This document shows, piece by piece, positions 17,840-24,634 of a DNA stretch of 43,469 nucleotides. Position numbers and translations under genes: made by a program. Source of the DNA: Pseudomonadota bacterium (GTDB taxonomy: Bacteria > Pseudomonadota > Gammaproteobacteria > Steroidobacterales > Steroidobacteraceae). The first letter of the stretch is position 1. Every line of letters starts with the position of its first letter. Below the pieces are notes generated by a model that was given only the letters and a program-made list of their open reading frames with translations, did not search any database and was not told where the DNA came from. The stretch spans positions 1 through 43,469 of the forward strand of contig JAEWBG010000058.1 in the NCBI GenBank assembly GCA_023391335.1. Reading direction: 5' to 3'.

Positions 17840-19027
17840 ATGAAAATGTTCAGACAAATCGCTTCGGTCACCGCGATGAACGTGCGCAGCCTGCCGCAAC
17901 GTGCCAGTACCTCGCTGGTCATCGTGATCGGCATCGCTGGCGTCGTGGCGGTACTGATCTCAGTGCTCGCCATGGCAACCGGGATGATTGAGGCCATGCA
18001 GAACGCCGGCCGCAACGATCGAGCAATCGTTCTGCGCAACGGTGCGACGGCTGAGCTCTCCAGTGCTTTACCGCGCGACTCCGCAACGGTGATCTTCGAT
18101 GCGCCCGGCGTGAAGCACGGCGCGGATGGCAAACCGATTGCCTCCGCCGAAGGAATGCGTATGGCGAATCTGCGTCGGAAAGAGGACAACGCGGAAGTCG
18201 GCGTCGCATTCCGAGGCGTCGGCCCTGCGATGTTGGAACTGCGCCCAGAAATCAAAATTGTTGCGGGCCGAATGTTTCAACCTGCCGTCAACGAACTCAT
18301 CGTCGGCAAGGCGCTGCAATCGCAGTTCAAGGGCCTTGAGATCGGCGACAAGATAAAGACGAAGTCCGCGGTGTGGACCGTGGTGGGCGTGTTCACATCC
18401 GGCGGAGACTTCCACGAGTCCGAGTTGATGGCCGATATCGAAACGATGAATTCGGCGGATCAGCGAGGATTTCAGAGCGTCACCGTGCAGTTGGATTCGC
18501 CCGGTTCATTCGACGCATTCAAGAATGCTCTGACTACCAATCCGGCACTCGCGGTCGATGTCGAACGCGAACGCGACTTTTTCGCGCGACAGTCCGAGAC
18601 CATCAGTAAGGTGATTTCGGTGGTCGCCTACGTGGTCGGCGGCATCATGGCGATCGGCGCAATTTTCAGCGCGCTGAACACTATGTATTCGGCGGTGAGT
18701 GCGCGCGTGCGCGAAATTGCGACCCTGCGTGCATTGGGTTTCGGCTCTACGGCGATGGTGATCTCGGTCTTAACCGAAGCGCTGTGCTTGTCGCTGATTG
18801 GCGGTGCGATCGGCGCGCTGCTCGCGTTCTTGTTCTTCAATGGCCATCAAGTCAGTACGTCCGCTGGCAGCCAAGGCACGCATCATTTGGTCTTCGATCT
18901 CACGGTGAGCTGGCAGCTCATCGTGCTCGGGATCGTCTGGAGCTGCGTGATCGGGTTGATTGGGGGACTGTTACCGGCTGTCCGCGCCGCACGTTTGCCG
19001 GTGGCGAAGGCGCTTGGCGCGGTTTGA
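17840..19027 (+). CDS. ABC transporter permease, FtsX/MacB type (second)
   Basis: 395 residues, with the same topology as the preceding permease: an N-terminal helix (IVIGIAGVVAVLISVLAMAT), an extracytoplasmic domain of about 210 residues with MacB-like V-x-G-R-x-F and L-P segments, and C-terminal helices ending VAKALGAV. The start has AGGAA about seven bases upstream. Together with the two preceding genes it forms one transcription unit; there is no accessory protein downstream. Confidence 0.92.
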   Translation: MKMFRQIASVTAMNVRSLPQRASTSLVIVIGIAGVVAVLISVLAMATGMIEAMQNAGRNDRAIVLRNGATAELSSALPRDSATVIFDAPGVKHGADGKPIASAEGMRMANLRRKEDNAEVGVAFRGVGPAMLELRPEIKIVAGRMFQPAVNELIVGKALQSQFKGLEIGDKIKTKSAVWTVVGVFTSGGDFHESELMADIETMNSADQRGFQSVTVQLDSPGSFDAFKNALTTNPALAVDVERERDFFARQSETISKVISVVAYVVGGIMAIGAIFSALNTMYSAVSARVREIATLRALGFGSTAMVISVLTEALCLSLIGGAIGALLAFLFFNGHQVSTSAGSQGTHHLVFDLTVSWQLIVLGIVWSCVIGLIGGLLPAVRAARLPVAKALGAV

Positions 19028-19043
19028 TTCGCGAGACGAAAAA

Positions 19044-19150
19044 AGGAGATTAAGAGGAACACAAGGAGCACAAAAAAGACACAAGGGTCACAAAAGAAAA
19101 TCGTTTGTGCTCTTTGTTTTTCTATGTGCTCTCTGTGTTGCCTCTTCTTC
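19044..19150. repeat. Imperfect inverted repeat between convergent genes
   Basis: Arm GAGGAACACAAGGAGCACAA (from about 19052) and its inverted partner ending GTGCTCTCTGTGTTGCCTC (to about 19143) flank a short centre; over 30 positions per arm are alike. The ACACAAGGAGCACAAA wording matches the TTTGTGCTCTTTG arm. It lies between the permease end and the DUF1993 gene, and a two-way terminator role is inferred. Confidence 0.55.
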
Positions 19151-19155
19151 AGGAA

Positions 19156-19671
19156 TTACTTCAACGCCGCGGGACCCAGATAGTCGTCCTTGCCGACCTC
19201 GACTCCATTGTGACGTAGCAAGTTGTACGCCGTCGTCACATGGAAGAAGACGTTCGGAATGGCCCAGTGACGCAGGTACACCAGCCCGGTGAACGTATGC
19301 GATACGCGCGGCGTTTTGATTTCGACGACCCGGTCTTCGGAACCGATCATCTGCTCCGGTTTGATCGTTTCCACAAACGCGATCGTCTTGTCCACGCGCG
19401 CAATCAGTTCGGGCAGTGTCGTTTCGGTATCTTCGAACTTCGGAATGGGCACGTTCGCGAGTCGTGCCGCAGCGCCTTTCGCGGCGTCGGTCGCGATCTG
19501 CACCTGACGCGTCAGCGGGAACATGTCGGGGAACAGGCGGCTCGCAGCGAGCACGTTCGGGTCGAATTTCTTCGCTTCGGCGTGTGCCACGCCTTTTTGC
19601 AGAATTCCACGCAGATTCTTGAGCGTGTGCAGAAACATCGGAACGGAAGCTTCATACATCGAGATATTCAT
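19156..19671 (-). CDS. DUF1993-family protein, 171 aa
   Basis: The family is defined by an N-terminus such as MNISMYEASVPMFLHTLKNL and a C-terminal tryptophan/histidine core (YLRHWAIPNVFFHVTTAYNL). The biochemical role of DUF1993 is unknown; the fold resembles DinB-like four-helix bundles. The start at 19671 matches the usual family beginning, although GGAG lies a long 13 bases upstream. It is the third gene after bactofilin and the zinc-ribbon protein, separated by 45 bases, so co-transcription is likely. Confidence 0.85.
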   Translation of the reverse strand: MNISMYEASVPMFLHTLKNLRGILQKGVAHAEAKKFDPNVLAASRLFPDMFPLTRQVQIATDAAKGAAARLANVPIPKFEDTETTLPELIARVDKTIAFVETIKPEQMIGSEDRVVEIKTPRVSHTFTGLVYLRHWAIPNVFFHVTTAYNLLRHNGVEVGKDDYLGPAALK

Positions 19672-19716
19672 AAGACTGATTTCTTCTCCAGGATCAGTTA
19701 CGCATAAAAGACACAT

Positions 19717-20070
19717 TTACTTGGCCGGACCTGTTGCGAACACGTCCACTGCCAGCATGACGGTTCGGCCTTCGTTTGGCATCAGTGCGCCCACACCGAC
19801 GACATGACGCGCGACTTCTTCGCCGCGATCGTTGCGAATCGACACGACCACCGAGTATTCCCAGGGATCGCCTGCTTCAGGATGCTTGAACGAGCCCTCG
19901 ACCCGTAAGGGGGTGAGGGCCGGCTGCGCTCGCCGCTGAACGATCGCTTTCGGATCGAAGCGCAAGTGATGCTGGCATGCAGGACAAATACTCGCGCTTT
20001 CGAGGATCGTCGACTTGCAGTGCGGACAGATCCGCGTTTTGCCGGCCGACGACGCGCGTGGACTGCTCAT
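19717..20070 (-). CDS. Zinc-ribbon protein coupled to bactofilin, 117 aa
   Basis: An N-terminal zinc ribbon with two CxxC pairs (C15-C18, CPHC; C29-C32, CPAC) is followed by a beta-rich domain (about 55-117: EYSVVVSIRNDRGEEVARHV to GRTVMLAVDVFATGPAK) with no recognised family. The start overlaps the bactofilin stop as ATGA, so translation is coupled. A role in handling or anchoring the bactofilin polymer is inferred from linkage only. Confidence 0.8.
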   Translation of the reverse strand: MSSPRASSAGKTRICPHCKSTILESASICPACQHHLRFDPKAIVQRRAQPALTPLRVEGSFKHPEAGDPWEYSVVVSIRNDRGEEVARHVVGVGALMPNEGRTVMLAVDVFATGPAK

Positions 20071-20549
20071 GTGCCTGGCTTCGCGGGCGCCTTTTCATCC
20101 CAGCCGAATTCCGCGCGGCCGCGCATACGCGATCCGGCCGCGACCGTGAGTGACCCGGCTTTGAGGTCGCCGTTCAATACGCCGGTTTGGAGGAGCTCGA
20201 CGCGTGAGGCCGCATCGATATTGCCTTCCAGTTCGCCGCCGATGATGACTGTCTGCGCGCGCACGCCGCCGGTGAGTTTCGCGCCGGACTCGATGGTCAG
20301 ATTACCTTGGACGTGCACATCGCCTTTGAAATTACCGGCGATGCGGATGTGGCCCGCGCCTTCGATCTTGCCTTCGATAGTGAGCCCTGCGGCGAGGAGA
20401 GATTCCTTGGCGGAGTCTGCTCGAGCGGCAGGCGCCGCGGATTGACGAGCGGTTTCCAAGTTAGTGGGCGGAGTTGGCGCCGCCCGATCCGCAGGTGCTG
20501 GATCTGGAGTGTTCTGTTCGCGTCCGTACTGATCTCTGAAGAGGGCCAT
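20067..20549 (-). CDS. Bactofilin (polymer-forming cytoskeletal protein)
   Basis: 160 residues. A disordered, proline/alanine-rich N-tail (1-48) is followed by a right-handed beta-helix core (about 52-145) with repeated G-x-I/V-x-G steps (LTIEGKIEGAGHIRIAGNFK, VIIGGELEGNIDAASRVELL), then a short tail. Bactofilins polymerise without nucleotide and help shape cells and place cell-wall enzymes. GGGAG precedes the ATG, and a strong promoter lies just upstream. It is the first gene of the bactofilin / zinc-ribbon / DUF1993 unit. Confidence 0.93.
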   Translation of the reverse strand: MALFRDQYGREQNTPDPAPADRAAPTPPTNLETARQSAAPAARADSAKESLLAAGLTIEGKIEGAGHIRIAGNFKGDVHVQGNLTIESGAKLTGGVRAQTVIIGGELEGNIDAASRVELLQTGVLNGDLKAGSLTVAAGSRMRGRAEFGWDEKAPAKPGT

Positions 20550-20580
20550 GCGAGTCTCCCGTGAAATGTGCGAGGCGGCG

Positions 20581-20609
20581 TAATTACACAGCCGCTACGG
20601 GAGTGTCAA
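20581..20609 (-). promoter_or_regulatory. Sigma-70 promoter of the bactofilin operon
   Basis: Read on the minus strand: TTGACA (20609-20604), exactly 17 bases of spacer, TAATTA (20586-20581). Transcription would start near 20574, giving a leader of about 25 bases before the bactofilin ATG at 20549. The -35 box is consensus; the -10 differs at two positions. Confidence 0.7.
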
Positions 20610-20649
20610 ACATTCCGACATTGCCGACAGGTCGTAAGGACCGAAAGGC

Positions 20650-20679
20650 GCAAGGCCCGATGTCAGTCTCGGGCCTTGC
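20650..20679 (-). terminator. Strong terminator-like hairpin after the 22-residue peptide gene
   Basis: GCAAGGCCCGA (20650-20660) pairs perfectly over 11 bases with TCGGGCCTTGC (20669-20679), with an 8-base loop. On the minus strand it lies 22 bases beyond the peptide stop and is followed by GCCTTTC, a short T run. It also separates the peptide gene from the bactofilin promoter. Confidence 0.75.
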
Positions 20680-20701
20680 GGTAAAGGGTGAGTGGAGGGG
20701 T

Positions 20702-20770
20702 TTACTCGAACGCGTTTGCAAGCGTCAGTACGAGCGTGCCCACTAAGAACACGAATGCGATGACGATCAT
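20702..20770 (-). CDS. 22-residue single-helix membrane peptide
   Basis: Translated product: MIVIAFVFLVGTL followed by VLTLANAFE, 22 residues, almost wholly hydrophobic with one acidic C-terminal residue. This is enough for one transmembrane helix. AAGGAGGT, a perfect anti-16S match, lies five bases before the ATG. A sigma-70 promoter is upstream and a strong hairpin is downstream, so the unit is complete although tiny. It resembles in style the accessory subunits CydX or KdpF, but matches neither by sequence, and no respiratory or transport complex gene is adjacent. Function unknown. Confidence 0.75.
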   Translation of the reverse strand: MIVIAFVFLVGTLVLTLANAFE

Positions 20771-20809
20771 GGTTTACCTCCTTTGCTGCTCTGCATCATT
20801 TTGCGATGC

Positions 20810-20837
20810 AGCATAGCATTTTTGTGAACCTCGTCAA
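20810..20837 (-). promoter_or_regulatory. Sigma-70 promoter of the 22-residue peptide gene
   Basis: On the minus strand: TTGACG (20837-20832), 16-base spacer, TATGCT (20815-20810). The predicted leader is about 30 bases and carries a small GCATC/GATGC hairpin ahead of the ribosome binding site. Confidence 0.65.
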
Positions 20838-21038
20838 TAGCTTGTAGCCTAACGGTTGCGCGCTGCGCGATCCCGTTTCGAGCTGCGGAATTGGGGAGGA
20901 GGAGCGTGGATCGGGGTTCGTGGGTCGGGGATCGTGCGTTCGTGGAGGGAAAACGGTCTGGCCGACCGCGGTCACCCAGCGTGTCTCTTTAATCCTAGGC
21001 GCTGCGCCAACGCCAAGACCTAAGAACAAGAGAATTTC

Positions 21039-21222
21039 GCCGCAGAGAACGCAAAAAAGAGAAATTAAGGATCCAGCGGATCGAATTTGAGCGTGGAGCT
21101 GCCTGACAGTGTCCTATTGCCGAATGTGACGAGTCGGCCGCAGGACACCATAGCCGCACACCGTTCACGCGCTGCGCGCCTTCACTCCATCACATCGTCA
21201 GCTCTTTTTTGCGCTCTGCGGC
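21039..21222. repeat. 184-bp MITE-like element, copy B
   Basis: Same length as copy A. The terminal inverted repeats are GCCGCAGAGAACGCAAAAAA (21039-21058) and TTTTTTGCGCTCTGCGGC (21205-21222). The interior matches copy A closely, with a handful of single-base and indel differences. It lies between two minus-strand units rather than convergent genes. No open frame. Confidence 0.85.
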
Positions 21223-21465
21223 TAATTCGTCCTTCTTCTGCGAGCGTGGTTGAGGGAGGAATTTAGACAGGATTAACAAGATGAACAGGATGCTGAGGCA
21301 GAGACAGGCCTCTGAGGAGCGGCCGCTTCCCTTTGCCGTTTGGCAGTTCGGAGTTGGCGGTCAAGGTGGATTGACCGCGACTGAAAACGGTCGACCGACA
21401 ACCCCGAACCGCAACGCCGAACGGTTCGCCCTATCCGCTAGTCACTAGTCACAAGTCACTAGCAG
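21223..21465. repeat. Repeat-rich spacer with AACAGGAT-type motif and inverted repeat
   Basis: No gene is supported. ACAGGATTAACAAGATGAAC (from 21267), continuing AGGAT to 21291, is a sequence family seen dispersed in unrelated bacteria. At about 21338-21430 an imperfect inverted repeat pairs CCGTTTGGCAGTTCGGAG with a region ending CGAACCGCAACGCCGAACGG. Near 21437-21465, short GTCACTAG copies recur. The part at 20838-21038 shows nothing recognisable. Confidence 0.5.
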
Positions 21466-21657
21466 TCAGCAGCAACGGCTGATCCCGCTCCACTTGCGTT
21501 GCTGTTCCTTGAGATAGAAGTCGCGGCGGCTAAGCGGCACTTCTTGCGGGTGATGGGCTGCGTGATGAGAGAGATACCGGGTATACGCATCGATGCGAAC
21601 GCATGCCCACATAGAGGCAAGTTGACGGCGCAACTGAGTGAGCGCTTGCATGGTCAT
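21466..21657 (-). CDS. ybdD: YbdD/YjiX-type small partner of CstA
   Basis: 63 residues. Landmarks of the YbdD/YjiX (DUF466) family are present: RIDAYTRYLSHHAAHHPQEV, RRDFYLKEQQRKWSG and the C-terminal RCC. Its start overlaps the cstA stop (ATGA), the usual order in CstA/BtsT loci. Start choice: ATG at 21657 gives the coupled overlap; ATG at 21651 would shorten it by two residues. It probably assists the transporter, and its biochemistry is unsettled. Confidence 0.9.
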   Translation of the reverse strand: MTMQALTQLRRQLASMWACVRIDAYTRYLSHHAAHHPQEVPLSRRDFYLKEQQRKWSGISRCC

Positions 21658-23699
21658 TGCGCGACCGCCGGCTGCGAATCGGCAGGGACTTCTGAAGAAG
21701 GAAGCACGGGCCGTCCTTGGATGACCCGCCAACTCACTCGCAACATATCCGCGATGACGATCCAGAGAATGGCAGTGAGCATGACGGCGAGGCCTGCATC
21801 GAGCCTTTGATTGAAAATGAGCTGCGGTGCGACTGCGGCCTGCGCGGCGGGGAGCGTGCCCGCAGACAATTTCGACGCGAGCAATTCGGCAGCCGCCATG
21901 AATCCGACGCGCGGATCGGTCGAGAGCACTTTCTCCCACGTCGCACTCGTCGTGATCACCGCGATCCACGCGAGCGGAGCGGCCGTCACCCAGGCGTACC
22001 TGAGGCGTCTTTGCTTCACCAAGATCCCGGTTGCGACACACAGAGCGATGCCGGCGAGCAGTTGGTTCGAGATACCGAAGAGGGGCCACAAAATGTTGAT
22101 GCCGCCGTTTGGATCGATGACGCCGATGTACAAGAAGTAACCCCAGCCGGCGACGATCAGCGCGCTGGTGAGTAGCACCGACGGATACCATGAGGTCCGT
22201 GCGATAGGTTTCCAGATGTGGCCGAGTGCATCCTGCAGCATGAAACGGCCCACGCGCGTGCCTGCGTCCAAGGTGGTCAGAATGAACACCGCCTCGAACA
22301 TGATCGCAAAGTGGTACCAAATTGCGAGAAAGCCTTGGCCGAACGCATTCGAGAAAATGCTCGCCATGCCCACCGCTAACGAAGGCGCACCGCCGGTGCG
22401 TGCGAACAACGTGGTCTCGCCCATTTCCGTTGCGAGCGCGTGCATCTGATCGACCGAGACCGGGAAGCCCCAGCTGGTAATCGTGGCGACGGCCGCATCC
22501 GCTGTTGCACCGACGATTCCTGGACCGCTATTGATCGCGAAATACACACCGGGATCGAGCAGCGTCGCCGCAATCATCGCCATCAGCGCGACGACGGATT
22601 CGAGCATCATGCTGCCGTAGCCGATGAGCCGAACATCGCCCTCGTTGGCGATCAGCTTCGGTGTCGTGCCGCTTGAGACCAGCGCATGAAAGCCCGAGAT
22701 GGCACCGCATGCGATGGTGATGAAAACGAACGGGAACAAGGATCCGCCGAAGATCGGGCCAGTGCCGTCGACGAATTGGGTGATCGCCGGCATGTGAATT
22801 TCTGGACGCAGCAACAGCACTGCCAGGGCGAGCAGCGCAATCGTGCCGAGCTTCAAGAAGGTCGAGAGGTAATCGCGCGGCGCGAGCAGCAGCCACACCG
22901 GCAGCACTGCCGCGATGAAACCATAGGCGATCACGAACGCGGCAAGCGGCTTACCGTCGAAATCGAAGAAGGTTCGTAACGTCTCGTTGCCGTTAATCGC
23001 ACCGCCGCCCACGACGGCCAATAGCAGTAGAGCGAGGCCGATCAGCGATGCCTCGAGGACACGTCCAGGACGGATGTTGCGCAGATACAGGCCAATCAGC
23101 ACCGCAATCGGAATCGTCGCAAACACCGTCGCGGTGGCCCATGGGCTGTGTTTCATCGCGTTCACCACGACGAGCCCCAGCACCGCAATCAGGATCAGCA
23201 TGATCGTGAGCGTGCCGATGATCGCGGCGTAACCGCCAACGGGGCCCAACTCATCGCGCGCCATTTGTCCGAGGCTTCGGCCATTACGACGCGTGGAGAC
23301 AAACAAAATGGTCATGTCCTGCACGCAGCCGCCCAGCACTGCGCCAACGAGAATCCAAATCGTCCCGGGCAGGTAGCCAAACTGCGCCGCAAGCGTGGGT
23401 CCGATCAGTGGGCCGGGTCCGGCAATCGCGGCGAAGTGATGGCCGAACACGATCCAGCGGTGGGTCGGCACGAAATCGTGGCCATCATTGATTCGTATGG
23501 CCGGTGTGGGACGAGCCGGATCGACGCACAGCACTCGAGCCGCCACCCATGCGCTGTAGAAGCGATATCCCAGCGCGTAGATGCAAGCGGCAGCGACGAT
23601 GATCCAGGTCGCGTTGATCGTTTCACCGCGATGCAGTGCGATTCCCGCGATCGCGCAGCCGCCGATCAGGGCTACCAATGCCCAACCCAACTTTCGCAT
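21654..23699 (-). CDS. cstA: CstA-family peptide/pyruvate transporter
   Basis: Inner-membrane carrier of 681 residues with about 16-18 hydrophobic segments. CstA-family signatures include FVPTHRWIVFGHHFAAIAGP, GPLIGPTLAAQFGYLPG and QDMTILFVSTRRNGRSLGQM. Family members import pyruvate or peptides during carbon starvation. GGAG precedes the ATG. It follows the histidine phosphatase by 21 bases and is coupled to ybdD. No BtsS/BtsR-type sensor pair is adjacent. Confidence 0.96.
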   Translation of the reverse strand: MRKLGWALVALIGGCAIAGIALHRGETINATWIIVAAACIYALGYRFYSAWVAARVLCVDPARPTPAIRINDGHDFVPTHRWIVFGHHFAAIAGPGPLIGPTLAAQFGYLPGTIWILVGAVLGGCVQDMTILFVSTRRNGRSLGQMARDELGPVGGYAAIIGTLTIMLILIAVLGLVVVNAMKHSPWATATVFATIPIAVLIGLYLRNIRPGRVLEASLIGLALLLLAVVGGGAINGNETLRTFFDFDGKPLAAFVIAYGFIAAVLPVWLLLAPRDYLSTFLKLGTIALLALAVLLLRPEIHMPAITQFVDGTGPIFGGSLFPFVFITIACGAISGFHALVSSGTTPKLIANEGDVRLIGYGSMMLESVVALMAMIAATLLDPGVYFAINSGPGIVGATADAAVATITSWGFPVSVDQMHALATEMGETTLFARTGGAPSLAVGMASIFSNAFGQGFLAIWYHFAIMFEAVFILTTLDAGTRVGRFMLQDALGHIWKPIARTSWYPSVLLTSALIVAGWGYFLYIGVIDPNGGINILWPLFGISNQLLAGIALCVATGILVKQRRLRYAWVTAAPLAWIAVITTSATWEKVLSTDPRVGFMAAAELLASKLSAGTLPAAQAAVAPQLIFNQRLDAGLAVMLTAILWIVIADMLRVSWRVIQGRPVLPSSEVPADSQPAVAQ

Positions 23700-23720
23700 G
23701 GAGTCTCCGCAAAGCCCGGT

Positions 23721-24461
23721 TTACGGGTCGTTGAATGAAGCTGACGGAATATCGCCCCAGTCCGTGCAATACAAGTGCCCGTCGCGGAGCACCGTCTTCG
23801 CTACGGCGCCGTTCGGCAGCGTATGTGTCAGGGCAAACTTAGCAGGCACGTTCGGTGCCAGCATCGGGATCATCAATCCCAGCGTCGCGCTGTGGGAAAC
23901 GATCACGACGATGCCGCTGTCATCCATATGCCGATTCATGATCTCGCGTACGAACGGCAGAAAGCGCCGCTGCAAATCCAAGAGGCTCTCGCCATCGCCG
24001 TTGTGCGCTTCGGTGTCCTTGTCCTCGAACCAGCGTTGCGTCAGTTCGGTGAAGATCGATTTGGAATCGGTCATACCCGGCGCAGTGTCCAGAGCGATCT
24101 CCAGGACCTGCGGCGCTAGCTTGATCGCCACGCCGGTGCGAAATGCAATCGCATCGCCCGTCTGGACCGCCCGCAACCGAGTGCTGGTGTAAACCTCGAG
24201 GATCGAATGACCGGCGAGCTGATCGGCCAGAGCATTGGCTTGCTGAATGCCGCGCTCGGTGAGCGGGTAGGAGACATTCTCGTCTGGCGCGGTATGAGAA
24301 TAAGAATCGTCGTTGAGTTCGCTTTCGGCGTGCCGTACGAACCAGATCTGCAGCGGGCCGTGCAGGCTGTCCGCGTGCGCGCCTTGAACAAAACACACCG
24401 CGAGTACGATTCGCAGTGCGAGCCAAGCTTGATCAAACGCCTTGCGCCGACGATCAGTCAT
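23721..24461 (-). CDS. Exported histidine phosphatase-family protein, 246 aa
   Basis: Signal-like N-terminus (hydrophobic 13-27, ending GAHA|D), then a histidine-phosphatase fold with phospho-accepting H44 in VRHAESE (42-48) and a second histidine in VSHSATLG. R43 belongs to the RHG-type motif, changed here to RHA. GGGGAG precedes the ATG. It is in line with cstA 21 bases downstream, so a phosphatase feeding or signalling to the transporter is possible but unproven. Substrate unknown. Confidence 0.88.
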   Translation of the reverse strand: MTDRRRKAFDQAWLALRIVLAVCFVQGAHADSLHGPLQIWFVRHAESELNDDSYSHTAPDENVSYPLTERGIQQANALADQLAGHSILEVYTSTRLRAVQTGDAIAFRTGVAIKLAPQVLEIALDTAPGMTDSKSIFTELTQRWFEDKDTEAHNGDGESLLDLQRRFLPFVREIMNRHMDDSGIVVIVSHSATLGLMIPMLAPNVPAKFALTHTLPNGAVAKTVLRDGHLYCTDWGDIPSASFNDP

Positions 24462-24634
24462 GGAACTCCCCTAGTGAGCGGCACGATGATAATCGCTCCA
24501 GAGCATTCGTTGTTGAGAGCGCATCGGTCGCGCAGCATCGCTACATTTGCCGCGTCCAGCAGAGTATGCTCGCGCGACGTTTTTGGTTGACGCTTCACGC
24601 CCGTTTACAACGAACATCCTTGAGGGAGATTGCG

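Noticed and set aside
21658..22320. Long minus-strand frame continuing upstream from the ybdD frame inside cstA
   Set aside because: It is an out-of-frame reading of cstA; only the last 63 codons match YbdD, and the upstream part has no family features.
24416..24634. Upstream extension of the VOC-H1 gene
   Set aside because: The added residues are not VOC-like, overlap the divergent phosphatase gene, and lack a ribosome site; the start at 24635 has TGAGGGAG.
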